Assembly: GCF_040685555.1 (NCBI RefSeq)
Contig: NZ_JBFBIK010000002.1
Coordinates: 128,938 to 192,937, forward strand
Direction: 5' to 3'
Source: Sphaerisporangium sp040685555
Lineage (GTDB): Bacteria; Actinomycetota; Actinomycetes; Streptosporangiales; Streptosporangiaceae
DNA length: 64,000 nt
Below are positions 7,614-16,366 of the stretch, piece by piece (position 1 is the stretch's first letter; the number at the start of each line of letters is the position of its first letter). The position numbers and the translations under genes are program-made. The notes under the pieces were generated by a model. It did no database searches, was not told where the DNA came from, and was given only the letters and a program-made list of their open reading frames with translations.

Positions 7614-8702
7614 ATGCGGGCGAAATGGTTCGCGGTTCCGTTTGCGATAGCCGTACTGGCCACCGGTTGCGGTGGTTCCACCGACAAGGCGACCACGGGC
7701 GGGACGGGCGGCGGCGACAAGGCTCCGACGATCGCGCTCTTCCTGCCCGAGTCCAAGACCACGCGGTACGAGGCCTTCGACAAGCCCCTGTTCGAGGCCA
7801 AGGTCAGGGCGCTCTGCGCCGACTGCAAGCTGCTCTACTCCAACGCCGACCAGGACGCCGCCAAGCAGCAGCAGCAGGTGGAGGCCGCCCTCACCCAGGG
7901 CGCCGACGTGCTCGTGCTCGACGCGGTGGACGCCGCCGCGGTGGCGCCCCTGGTGAACCAGGCCAAGCAGAAGAAGGTCCCGGTCATCGCCTACGACCGG
8001 CTGATCTCCGGCATCGGCTACGACTACTTCGTCTCGTTCAACAACGTGCGGGTCGGCGAGATGCAGGGGCAGGCCCTGCTGGACGCGCTGAACAAGAACG
8101 GCACGACGGACAAGGGCCAGGTCGTCATGATCAACGGCGCGACCACCGACCCGAGCTCCGCCGACTACAAGAAGGGCGCCCACAACGTCCTCGACGGCAA
8201 GGTCAAGGTCGGGCGCGAGTTCGACACCCCCGACTGGAGCCCCGACAAGGCGCAGCAGGAGATGGAGCAGTCCATCACCGCGCTCGGCCGCGACCAGATC
8301 GTCGGTGTGCTGTCGGCGAACGACGGCATGGCGGGCGGCGCCATCGCCGCGATGAAGCGCGCGGGGTACGACCCGACACTCCCCATCACCGGCCAGGACG
8401 CCGAGCTGGCCGCGGTCCAGCGCATCCTCACCGGCGAGCAGTACATGACCATCTACCTGGACATCAGGAGCGAGGCGGAGAAGTCGGCCGAGCTGGCGGT
8501 CTCCGTCGGGCGGGGTGAGAAGCCCTCCGCCACGACCAAGGTCAACAACGGTACCGCGGACATCCCTTCCTTCCTCCTCGACCCGGTCGCGGTCACCGCG
8601 GACAAGGTGAAGGACACCATCGTGAAGGACGGCTTCTACAAGGCCGCCGACATCTGCAAGGACGAGGCCGCCGCCGCGTGCGCCAAGGCGGGCATCAGCT
8701 AA
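7614..8702 (+). CDS. Sugar ABC transporter substrate-binding lipoprotein (XylF-like)
   Basis: Extracytoplasmic sugar-binding protein of the CUT2/periplasmic-binding-protein-1 type, 362 residues. A signal peptide ends in the lipobox LATGC near residue 19, so it should be lipid-anchored. The body begins PTIALFLPESKTTRYEAF and has GADVLVLDAVDA and VPVIAYDRLI, typical of XylF/ChvE-like proteins. The sugar cannot be fixed; xylose-type is the nearest resemblance. It is the first gene of a four-gene operon: the next start follows its stop directly. Confidence 0.88.
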   Translation: MRAKWFAVPFAIAVLATGCGGSTDKATTGGTGGGDKAPTIALFLPESKTTRYEAFDKPLFEAKVRALCADCKLLYSNADQDAAKQQQQVEAALTQGADVLVLDAVDAAAVAPLVNQAKQKKVPVIAYDRLISGIGYDYFVSFNNVRVGEMQGQALLDALNKNGTTDKGQVVMINGATTDPSSADYKKGAHNVLDGKVKVGREFDTPDWSPDKAQQEMEQSITALGRDQIVGVLSANDGMAGGAIAAMKRAGYDPTLPITGQDAELAAVQRILTGEQYMTIYLDIRSEAEKSAELAVSVGRGEKPSATTKVNNGTADIPSFLLDPVAVTADKVKDTIVKDGFYKAADICKDEAAAACAKAGIS

Positions 8703-9422
8703 ATGATCCGCGCGAAAGACATCTCCAAGCGGTACGGCGCGGTCCAGGCCCTCGAAGGGGTGGGCCTGGAATTGCCCCCGGGCGAGGTGGTGGCCCTGGT
8801 CGGCGACAACGGCGCGGGCAAGTCCACACTCGTCAAGGCCATCTCCGGCGTCCTTTCACCCGACACCGGCGAGGTCACCATGGACGACCGGCCGGTGCGC
8901 ATCGGCAACCCCCACGACGCGCAGGCCCTCGGCATCTCCACGGTCTACCAGGACCTCGCCCTCTGCGAGAACCTCGACGTGGTGGCCAACCTGTTCCTCG
9001 GATCCGAGCGCCGGCGCTGGTCGGTGCTCAGCCACATCCGCATGGAACGGGCGACCCGCGACCTGCTCACCCAGCTCGACGTGCGCATCCGGGACATCCG
9101 GGTGCCGGTCGCCATGCTCTCGGGCGGGCAGCGGCAGTCGGTCGCGATCGCCCGCGCCCTGATCGGCGAGCCCAGGCTCGTCATCCTCGACGAGCCCACC
9201 GCCGCCCTCGGCGTCGAGCAGACCGCCCAGGTCCTGGACCTGATCCGCCGGCTGCGCGACCGGGGGCTCGCGGTGCTGCTCATCTCCCACAACCTCGCCG
9301 ACGTACGCGCCGTCAGCGACCGCGTCGTCGTGCTGCGTCTCGGGCGCAACGCGGGCGAGTTCCGTACGGCCGACGCCTCACAGGAGTCCATCGTGGCCGC
9401 CATCACCGGAGCCGCCGCATGA
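8703..9422 (+). CDS. Sugar ABC transporter ATPase, single-domain
   Basis: ATP-binding subunit of the importer, 239 residues. Walker A is GDNGAGKST near residue 36, the signature is LSGGQRQSVAIARAL, Walker B is LVILDEPTAALG and the H-loop is LLISHNL. Most CUT2 ATPases (XylG, RbsA) carry two fused ABC domains of about 500 residues; this one has a single domain and presumably works as a homodimer. The start ATG immediately follows the stop of the binding-protein gene, and its stop overlaps the permease start. Confidence 0.9.
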   Translation: MIRAKDISKRYGAVQALEGVGLELPPGEVVALVGDNGAGKSTLVKAISGVLSPDTGEVTMDDRPVRIGNPHDAQALGISTVYQDLALCENLDVVANLFLGSERRRWSVLSHIRMERATRDLLTQLDVRIRDIRVPVAMLSGGQRQSVAIARALIGEPRLVILDEPTAALGVEQTAQVLDLIRRLRDRGLAVLLISHNLADVRAVSDRVVVLRLGRNAGEFRTADASQESIVAAITGAAA

Positions 9423-10612
9423 GCGCGACGACCATGAACCCGCCGCGCAAGCCGTACAGCCCGAAGCAGGCCATCGAACGCGCCCGGCGGGGCGACCTCG
9501 GCGCCTGGCCCGTCGTCGGCGGGCTGGTCGCGATCGCGATCGTCTTCGGCTCGCTGAACGAGCACTTCCTGTCGCCGGAGAACCTGACCAACCTGGTTCT
9601 GCAGATGGCGGCGACCGGGACGATCTCGCTGGGCATCATCATGGTGCTGCTCCTCGGCGAGATCGACCTGTCGGCCGGGTCGGTCAGCGGCCTGTGCGCG
9701 GTCGTGATGACCATCCTCAACGTGCGGCACGGCTGGAACCCGTTGCTGTCCATCGTGGTGGCCGTGGTGGCGGGGGCGGCGGTCGGGCTGCTGCACGGGT
9801 TCCTGTTCACCCGGATCCGGATGCCGTCGTTCGTGGTGACGCTGGCCGGGCTGATCGGATGGCAGGGGCTGCTGCTCTACCTGCTGGGCGAGCGCGGCAC
9901 CATCAACCTGCCCTTCGACGGATTTATCGCGAAATTGAGTGACACGTGGCTGCCACCATGGCTGGCCTGGACGCTCGCGGTCGTGCTGGTCGGCGTCTAC
10001 GGAGGATCCCTGTTGCTGAGCCGGCGCCTGAGGCTCGCCGCGGACCTGCCGGTCGGCCCGGCCTACTGGGCGGCCGTACGGGTCGGCGGGCTCGCGGTCG
10101 TGCTCGCGGGGGCCGTGCTCGTACTGCAGGCCGACCGGGGCGTACCGCTGCTGCTGGTCATCTTCGGCACGCTCGTCGTGGTGTTCGACCTGGTGCTGCG
10201 CCACACCGCCTTCGGGCGCTGGATGTACGCCGTGGGCGGCAACGCCGAGGCCGCGCGGCGCGCGGGCATCAACGTGACCCGCATCCGGCTGCTCGCCTTC
10301 GTGCTGTCGGCGAGCCTCGCCGCGTTCGGCGGCATCCTGGCGGCGAGCCGCCTCTCGGCCGTCAACCAGAGCTCCGGCGGCAGCGACATCCTGCTCATGG
10401 CCATCGCGGCGGCGGTCATCGGGGGCACGTCCCTGTTCGGCGGCCGGGGACGGACGTACGCGGCGCTGCTCGGCATCCTCGTGATCCAGTCGATCACCAA
10501 CGGCATGCTGCTGCTGAACGTGGACTCCTCGGTGCGCTACATGGTCACCGCGAGCGTCCTCGCCCTCGCCGTGGCGATCGACTCGCTCGCCCGCCGTGGA
10601 AGCGCCCAGTGA
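9419..10612 (+). CDS. Sugar ABC transporter permease (XylH-like)
   Basis: Membrane subunit of the sugar importer, 397 residues with about 10 hydrophobic segments. It has the LLLGEIDLSAGSVSGL segment and AEAARRAGINVTRIRL cytoplasmic loop typical of the branched-chain/ribose permease superfamily (BPD_transp_2). The start ATG at 9419 overlaps the ATPase stop as ATGA, implying translational coupling. An upstream in-frame extension is the shadow of the ATPase gene and was not used. Confidence 0.9.
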   Translation: MSATTMNPPRKPYSPKQAIERARRGDLGAWPVVGGLVAIAIVFGSLNEHFLSPENLTNLVLQMAATGTISLGIIMVLLLGEIDLSAGSVSGLCAVVMTILNVRHGWNPLLSIVVAVVAGAAVGLLHGFLFTRIRMPSFVVTLAGLIGWQGLLLYLLGERGTINLPFDGFIAKLSDTWLPPWLAWTLAVVLVGVYGGSLLLSRRLRLAADLPVGPAYWAAVRVGGLAVVLAGAVLVLQADRGVPLLLVIFGTLVVVFDLVLRHTAFGRWMYAVGGNAEAARRAGINVTRIRLLAFVLSASLAAFGGILAASRLSAVNQSSGGSDILLMAIAAAVIGGTSLFGGRGRTYAALLGILVIQSITNGMLLLNVDSSVRYMVTASVLALAVAIDSLARRGSAQ

Positions 10613-11502
10613 GCCGGCGGTTCGTACTGGGCATCGACTTCGGCGGCACCAAGGTCGCCCTCGCCACCGCCTCGGCGGACAGCGTCGACCGGCCGCTGCG
10701 CAAGATGCGGCTGCCGACCCTGGGCAGCGAGGGCGCCCAGCAGGTGCTGCGACGCTCGCTCGACGCGGCACGCGAGCTGGCGGACTGGTCAGGAACGCTC
10801 CAGGCCGTCGGGGTGTCCACGTTCGGCGTGGTCAGGGGGGAGACGGTACAGCTGGCGCCGACGGTGCCCGGCTGGGAGGGCCTTGAGCTCCCCCGGCTGC
10901 TCCGCGAGGAGTTCGGCGACACGCCGGTCGCGATCGACAACGACGTGAACGCGGCCGCCGCCGCCGAGCTGCGCTGGGGCGCGCTCCGGGGCGTCCGAAC
11001 GGGGCTCTATCTGAACCTCGGTACGGGCCTGGCGGCGGCGCTCGTGGTCCACGGGACGGTGGTGCCCGGGGCGCACGGCGCGGCGGGCGAGATCGGGTAC
11101 CTGCTCAGCCGGCCCGGGGATCCCGCCTTCGCCGAGGGACACGCGCCCCTGGAGGAGGTCGTCTCCGGGCACGCGCTCGCGCAGCGGGGATCGGCTCTAC
11201 TGGGCCGGACGGTGAGCGCCGCCTCGCTCTTCGAGGTCGACGGCGACCCGGCCGTACGGGCTCTGCTGGACGGCGCGGTGGAGGCGCTCGCCATGGCGGT
11301 CGCCAACGTCTGCGTGGTGCTCGACCCGGAACGCGTGGTCATCGGTGGAGGGCTGATGGGCGCGTCGAGCCAGATCATCCCCCTGCTCACGGCCGAGATC
11401 CGGCGTGCGGTGCCGTTCCCGCCCGAGATCACGGCGGCCAGGTTCATCGACGACGCCCCTCTGTACGGGGCGCTGGCGCTCGCTCTTACGGCGAGGGGCT
11501 GA
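10609..11502 (+). CDS. ROK-family sugar kinase
   Basis: A 297-residue ROK protein without the N-terminal HTH, so probably a kinase rather than a regulator. It shows FVLGIDFGGTKVALA for phosphate binding, AIDNDVNAAAAAE with the catalytic Asp, GAHGAAGEIGYL in the sugar-site region and VVIGGGLMG. The canonical CxCGxxGCxE zinc motif of ROK sugar kinases is not obvious, so catalytic competence is not certain. It starts at GTG 10609 overlapping the permease stop (GTGA). Likely role: phosphorylating the imported sugar. Confidence 0.82.
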   Translation: MSRRFVLGIDFGGTKVALATASADSVDRPLRKMRLPTLGSEGAQQVLRRSLDAARELADWSGTLQAVGVSTFGVVRGETVQLAPTVPGWEGLELPRLLREEFGDTPVAIDNDVNAAAAAELRWGALRGVRTGLYLNLGTGLAAALVVHGTVVPGAHGAAGEIGYLLSRPGDPAFAEGHAPLEEVVSGHALAQRGSALLGRTVSAASLFEVDGDPAVRALLDGAVEALAMAVANVCVVLDPERVVIGGGLMGASSQIIPLLTAEIRRAVPFPPEITAARFIDDAPLYGALALALTARG

Positions 11503-11580
11503 CAGCGTCCGGGGAGGGGGATGGCCGGCCGATCGGGTCGCAAGGACCGGCCGGAGAGGGGGTTCGGGGAGAACCGTCCG

Positions 11581-11697
11581 CTAGGAGACCGGCACGCCGC
11601 CGTTGTCGCGCCGGTCCAGCGCGGTCTGCACGGGGTCGGGCGCCTCGTCCTCGGGACGGTGCTCTTCGGGACGGTTCCAGGGATACATGTCGTACAT
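11581..11697 (-). CDS. Small acidic hypothetical protein, 38 residues
   Basis: A short frame starting MYDMYPWNRPEE and ending DNGGVPVS, with strong G/C at third codon positions throughout. It is proline- and acid-rich, with no signal or membrane segment. It is convergent with the ROK kinase and lies beyond the serA terminator, so it has its own transcript. No function is recognised. Supported by codon bias alone; there is only a weak purine-rich stretch upstream. Confidence 0.5.
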   Translation of the reverse strand: MYDMYPWNRPEEHRPEDEAPDPVQTALDRRDNGGVPVS

Positions 11698-12049
11698 GGC
11701 AAGTCTCGCTCGCTAGAGAGCGTGCGCTCGGCGCACGCGATGGGGACGGGAAGGCGGACCGGTCACGGATGCGGACCGGGCTCCTGTCCCTGATCCGGAT
11801 CGCGGATCGGGACTGGTCTCACAGCCGACGAACGCCGCACACCGCGGCGGGTCGCCGGCCTGCCCTGATCAGGCCCCGCCGCGGCAGGTAACGAGTACGG
11901 ATACCTGGCGCGTCATCGCCCTCCACGTTACCTGCCAGTAGGCGAGGTGTCTTGTAGGACGACCTAGTATCTCGCTCTGTGAGACGACGAAGGCCCACCA
12001 CCCGTGGGGTGATGGGCCTTCGCGTGCTCATCCGGTTAGTGATGTAGTA
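11698..12049. other. Intergenic stretch, no gene
   Basis: About 350 bp without convincing coding frames. It holds the serA terminator hairpin at its right end, a short palindrome TAGGACGACCTA (11955-11966) and next to it TCTCGC...GTGAGA (about 11970-11984), a loose inverted repeat. GC-rich dyads at 11820-11890 could fold. The rest shows nothing recognisable. Confidence 0.5.
11987..12023 (-). terminator. Terminator hairpin downstream of serA
   Basis: CGAAGGCCCACCACCC pairs with GGGGTGATGGGCCTTCG across a short loop (one G-T pair), about 27 bp past the serA stop. It has no clear T-run but is a strong hairpin. Confidence 0.65.
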
Positions 12050-13639
12050 CTAGTCGGTGAGGTCGACGGTGCGCCCGCCCTCGGCGCCGATCTCCTGCAC
12101 GATCTGGTCGGTCACGTCGGCGGGGATGGCCGAGTCGACGGTCAGCGCGATGAGCGCCTTGCCGCCCTTGGCGTCCCTGGCCACCTGCATCGAGGCGATG
12201 TTGACCTGACGCTCGCCCAGGATCTTGCCGACGATGCCCACGATGCCCGGCCGGTCGGCGTAGGTGAAGAACGCCAGGTGGTCGGTGGGCTCGATCTCCA
12301 TCTGGAAACCGTTGACCTCGACGATCTTGGTGATCTGGCGCGGGCCGGACAGCGTGCCCGACACCGAGACCGTGCGGCCGTCCGCGAGCACGCCCCTGAC
12401 GGTGACGACGTTGCGCCAGTCGGGGCTCTCGTCGCTGGTGACCAGCTCCACCGTGACGCCGCGGTCCTTGGCGAGCAGCGGGGCGTTGACGTAGGTCACG
12501 GCGTCCTCGACGACGTCGGTGAAGACGCCCTTGAGGGCGGCGAGCTCCAGCACGCGCACGTCGTGGGCCGCGATCTCGCCGCGGATCTCGACGTCGAGCC
12601 GGGTGGCCACCTCCCCCGCGAGGGCGGTGAAGACGCGGCCGAGCTTCTCGGCCAGCGGGAGGCCGGGCTTGACGTCCTCGGCGACGGCGCCGCCCTGGAC
12701 GTTCACGGCGTCCGGCACGAACTCGCCGGCGAGCGCGAGCTTGACGCTGCGCGCCACCTGTGTGCCGGCCTTCTCCTGGGCCTCGTGGGTGGAGGCGCCC
12801 AGGTGCGGGGTCACCACGACGCTGTCGAGCTCGAACAGCGGGCTGTCGGTGCAGGGCTCCTTGGAGAACACGTCGATGCCGGCGCCGGCGACCCTGCCCT
12901 CCTTGAGGGCGGAGTAGAGGGCGTTCTCGTCGACGATGCCGCCACGGGCGACGTTGATGATGCGGACCGACGGCTTGACGGTGTGCAGCTCGCGCTCGCC
13001 GATCAGCCCGACGGTCTCCTTGGACTTCGGCAGGTGCACGGTGATGAAGTCGGCCTGCATGAGCAGCTCCTCCAGCGACACCAGGCGCACGCCCATCTGG
13101 GCCGCCCTGGCCGGCTGGAGGTAGGGGTCGTACGCGATCAGCTCGACGCCGAAGGGCGCGAGCCGCTGCGCGACGAGCTGGCCGATGCGGCCGAGGCCGA
13201 GGATGCCGATGACCTTCTCGTCGAGCTCGACACCGGTGTACTTCGAGCGCTTCCACTCGCCGGCCTTGAGCGCGCTGTGGCCCTGCGCGACGTTGCGGGC
13301 GCTCGCGAGGATCAGGGCGACGGTGTGCTCCGCGGCGCTGGTGATGTTGGAGGTCGGCGCGTTGACGACCATGACACCGGCCTTGGTGGCGGCCTCGACG
13401 TCGACGTTGTCCAGGCCGACCCCGGCTCGGGCGACGACGCGCAGGCGAGGCGCGTGGGACAGCGCCTCCGCGTCCACCTGGGTGGCGCTGCGCACGATGA
13501 GCGCGTCCACCTCGGCGAGGGCGGGCAGGAGCTGCGATCGGTCGGCGCCGTCGGTGTGACGGACCTCGAAGTCGGCCCCGAGCACGGCGAGACCTGCTTC
13601 GGAGAGCTCCTCTGCGACCAGGACGACGGGCTTGTTCAC
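12050..13639 (-). CDS. serA: D-3-phosphoglycerate dehydrogenase
   Basis: First step of serine synthesis: 3-phosphoglycerate to 3-phosphohydroxypyruvate with NAD. The 529-residue long (type I) form has the NAD fold ILGLGRIGQLVAQ near residue 150, catalytic Arg/Glu in VNVARGGIVDE and His in VVTPHLGAST. An allosteric substrate-binding domain follows, with an ACT domain at the end (YADRPGIVGIVGKILG) for serine feedback. GTG at 13639 (VNKPVVLV) is chosen because AAGGA lies about 8 bp upstream; an in-frame ATG at 13675 would add 12 unlikely residues. Confidence 0.95.
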   Translation of the reverse strand: MNKPVVLVAEELSEAGLAVLGADFEVRHTDGADRSQLLPALAEVDALIVRSATQVDAEALSHAPRLRVVARAGVGLDNVDVEAATKAGVMVVNAPTSNITSAAEHTVALILASARNVAQGHSALKAGEWKRSKYTGVELDEKVIGILGLGRIGQLVAQRLAPFGVELIAYDPYLQPARAAQMGVRLVSLEELLMQADFITVHLPKSKETVGLIGERELHTVKPSVRIINVARGGIVDENALYSALKEGRVAGAGIDVFSKEPCTDSPLFELDSVVVTPHLGASTHEAQEKAGTQVARSVKLALAGEFVPDAVNVQGGAVAEDVKPGLPLAEKLGRVFTALAGEVATRLDVEIRGEIAAHDVRVLELAALKGVFTDVVEDAVTYVNAPLLAKDRGVTVELVTSDESPDWRNVVTVRGVLADGRTVSVSGTLSGPRQITKIVEVNGFQMEIEPTDHLAFFTYADRPGIVGIVGKILGERQVNIASMQVARDAKGGKALIALTVDSAIPADVTDQIVQEIGAEGGRTVDLTD

Positions 13640-13848
13640 TGGTGGGTCCTTTGGGAAGTGCGGATGCACGGACAAGGTTCGAGTCTATCCGCGCTTGTGA
13701 AAGCACTCACGAACGTCCCGGCATCCGAGACACCGGCGCGTACCCATCTAAACTGGATTCCACGCGCAAGCCGCCATCTTGGTATTGATCACAACATTTC
13801 TTGACGATTAGGCTGATAAGCTGTGTCCCACTACCTATCGTTTGTCGT

Positions 13849-14748
13849 ATGAGCATCGGGAACCCCGCTCTCGGAGAAGTGCTCGCGCAGCACGGCAGCC
13901 CCCATCGGCTACTGGCGGCCCTTGCCGAGTGGGGCATCCTGGTAGCCGTGCGGCCGGACCGCTCAGTCGTGCTCGGCACGACGCAGGCCGGCGAACGCGT
14001 GCTCCTCGGGTACACCGGCCCGAACACCTACGCGCGGCACCGCGGCAACCACTCGCTGACGGCGTGCGACGCCGACACCATCCTCGACATCCAGCGCGTC
14101 ACCGGCGTGCGTGAGATCGTCATCGACGCCGCGGGACCCGCGGCGGCGGCGATCCCCATCGAGGACCTCCAGCGCTACCTCGCCTCCACGCGCAGCGGGC
14201 AGCACACGCCGGCCCTGTCCAGCGCGTCGCCGACGGCGTACGCGACGGGCGCCATGGCGACGGTCTCGCGCCACACCACGGTGCCCAGCTCGCCCGTCCT
14301 TGAGCGGAGCGACACGCTGAGCTCGCCGGTGCCGCAGAGCCCGCCGGACGCGCCCGCGCGGCCGTGGATCCCCGCGCCGAGACCCCACCTGTCGGGCCCG
14401 ATGCAACAGGTGGACCCGGGGTACAAGCGGTGCGGCCACCCGATCCTGCCCGCGCTGCGCGTGGCGATCTCCGAGCTGCTCCGCGACTTCCCCCTGGTGC
14501 ACCACGTGTGGATCTCCGAGGCCCGAACCGTCTCCGGATCCTCGGGGATCATGCTCCATGTCAAGGTGCACACGCGGGCCGCCGAGGACATCGTCAGGGA
14601 CCTGCACCGCATGGTCCGCGCCCGGCTGCCGCAGCTGGCGGCCAGCGAGGCGCCCGTGCTCATGGCCCGCGTCGCCGACGCCAACACCGAGCGCCGCATG
14701 ATCGAGCTGGGCGCCCACGTCGTCTGCGCCGACGTCTCCGACTCCTGA
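13849..14748 (+). CDS. SseB-like protein of unknown function
   Basis: A 299-residue soluble protein. Residues 1-110 resemble the SseB N-terminal domain (LAEWGILVAVRPD, VLLGYTGPNTYARHRG, VREIVIDAAGPAA); a proline/serine-rich linker spans about 110-190, and a compact C-terminal domain follows. SseB is known from E. coli as a protein whose overproduction raises serine sensitivity. Here the gene is divergent from serA, about 210 bp away, which is suggestive but not proof of a serine link. The ATG at 13849 is preferred over the in-frame start at 13801. Family assignment is by eye. Confidence 0.55.
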   Translation: MSIGNPALGEVLAQHGSPHRLLAALAEWGILVAVRPDRSVVLGTTQAGERVLLGYTGPNTYARHRGNHSLTACDADTILDIQRVTGVREIVIDAAGPAAAAIPIEDLQRYLASTRSGQHTPALSSASPTAYATGAMATVSRHTTVPSSPVLERSDTLSSPVPQSPPDAPARPWIPAPRPHLSGPMQQVDPGYKRCGHPILPALRVAISELLRDFPLVHHVWISEARTVSGSSGIMLHVKVHTRAAEDIVRDLHRMVRARLPQLAASEAPVLMARVADANTERRMIELGAHVVCADVSDS

Positions 14749-14849
14749 CCGACCGCCGGACCCGGCGCCCAGCCGTGTCCGGCGGACCGTCCCCCAAACA
14801 CCGGTGATTGGGGCTGGCGGCCCAAGGCCGTGTGGGCTGTAATTACGCA

Positions 14850-16223
14850 ATGATCCCTTCGACGGCGGCGCCCCGGCCCCCGGCCGTCTCGCGAGGCGTG
14901 CGGCTCGGTTACGGTGTGGGCTCGTTCTGCACCGCGACGTTCAGCGCCATCCCGGGCCTGCTGCTGTTGTTCTACCTCACCAACATCCTCGCGGTGCCCG
15001 CGTGGCTGGCCGGCGTGGTGGTCTTCGCCCCCAAGGCGTGGGATCTGGTGATCAATCCGCTCGTGGGCCAGTGGTCCGACCGCACGGTCTCGCGCTGGGG
15101 CCCCCGCCGCCCCTGGCTGCTCGCCGGGGCGATCATCCTCCCGATCGCCTTCGCGCTCACGTTCGCGGGACCTCCCCTGACCGGCACGCCGGCCGCCCTG
15201 TTCGTCGGCGGCTTCTTCCTCATCGCCGCCACCGGGTACGCGCTGTACGAGGTGCCGTTCAAGGCGATGCCCGCCGAGATGACGCACGACTACCACGAGC
15301 GCACCTCGCTCCTGCAATGGCGCATGATCTTCGTCGCGCTCGCGGTGGCGCTGAGCGGCATCATCGCCCCGGCCATCGCGTCGCACTCCCTCGACGGTTA
15401 CCGCATGATGGGGATCATCTTCGCGGCCGTGCTGCTCGTATCCATGCTCGCGTCCTTCTTCGGTACGGCCCGCGCGCCGCTGACGGGCAGTTCCGAGCCG
15501 GAGGCGAACCTCAGGGCTCAGCTCGCGGCGGCCAGGGCCAGTCGGCCGTTCCTCTGGCTGCTCGGCCTGTCGAGCGCGCAGACGCTGGCCACGGGCGTGA
15601 TGCTCGCGAGCGCCCCGTACTTCGCCTCGTACACCCTGGACGACCCCTCGGCCACCAGCACCCTCTTCGCGGCGCTGGTCGGCCCCATGCTGATCACGAT
15701 GCCCCTGTGGGTCTGGCTCGCCCGCAAGATGGACAAGCGGGGCGCGATGATCCTCGCGGGGGCGCTCTTCATGATCGGGGCGCTGCTCGCGGCGCTCACC
15801 CCGGTCTTCGGCTGGCTCTACGCCCACCTGGTGACGTTGATCATCGGCGTGGGGTACGCCGGTCTCCAGCTTCTTCAGTTCTCCATGCTGGCCGATGTGA
15901 TCGCCCACGACTCCACGAGGAGCGGCAAGCGCAGGGGTGGCGTCTTCACCGGCCTGTGGACGGCCGTGGAGAGTGCGGTGACCGCCCTCGGAGCCCTGGT
16001 GGTCGGCGCGGTGCTGGGGGCCGGAGGCTTCATCTCCTCCGATCCCGAGCACCCCGTCACCCAGCCCGGCAGCGCCCTGACCGCCATCGTCCTCACCCAG
16101 GCCGTCATCCCCGCCGTCATCATCCTCACGGGCATCCTGATGACCTTCAAATACCACCTCACCGCCGCCCACCTCGACGAGGCCGCCCCCAATCAGGTCA
16201 CGTCATCCGACGCGTCAGCGTGA
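14850..16223 (+). CDS. GPH-type (glycoside-pentoside-hexuronide) cation symporter, MFS
   Basis: A membrane sugar transporter of 457 residues with 11-12 hydrophobic segments. LGYGVGSFCTATFSAIPG at the N-terminus, NPLVGQWSDRTVSRWGPRRPW and FSMLADVIAHDSTRSGKRRGG are the MelB/GPH hallmarks. The start ATG at 14850 is preceded after 4 bp by TAATTA, a good -10 element, so the transcript may be leaderless; no Shine-Dalgarno is visible. The gene stands alone and its substrate is unknown. Confidence 0.82.
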   Translation: MIPSTAAPRPPAVSRGVRLGYGVGSFCTATFSAIPGLLLLFYLTNILAVPAWLAGVVVFAPKAWDLVINPLVGQWSDRTVSRWGPRRPWLLAGAIILPIAFALTFAGPPLTGTPAALFVGGFFLIAATGYALYEVPFKAMPAEMTHDYHERTSLLQWRMIFVALAVALSGIIAPAIASHSLDGYRMMGIIFAAVLLVSMLASFFGTARAPLTGSSEPEANLRAQLAAARASRPFLWLLGLSSAQTLATGVMLASAPYFASYTLDDPSATSTLFAALVGPMLITMPLWVWLARKMDKRGAMILAGALFMIGALLAALTPVFGWLYAHLVTLIIGVGYAGLQLLQFSMLADVIAHDSTRSGKRRGGVFTGLWTAVESAVTALGALVVGAVLGAGGFISSDPEHPVTQPGSALTAIVLTQAVIPAVIILTGILMTFKYHLTAAHLDEAAPNQVTSSDASA

Positions 16224-16366
16224 TCCTGGTCCGCACGATGCCAGGCGTTCCGCCGGGAGATGCGTAGGGCAGCACGGATACCGCTCACGCGGTCACCGCC
16301 ACGGCACTGTCGGCGATGACATGAGTGGTCTCCCGGGAAGTGATGACAACGGCCTCGTGAGGTCTT

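Noticed and set aside
8678..9418. Upstream in-frame extension of the sugar permease
   Set aside because: Shadow of the ATPase gene; the ATG at 9419 overlapping the ATPase stop is the natural start.
10609..11502. Calling the ROK kinase a second repressor
   Set aside because: It starts directly with the kinase phosphate loop and has no HTH; its position inside the transporter operon fits an enzyme better.
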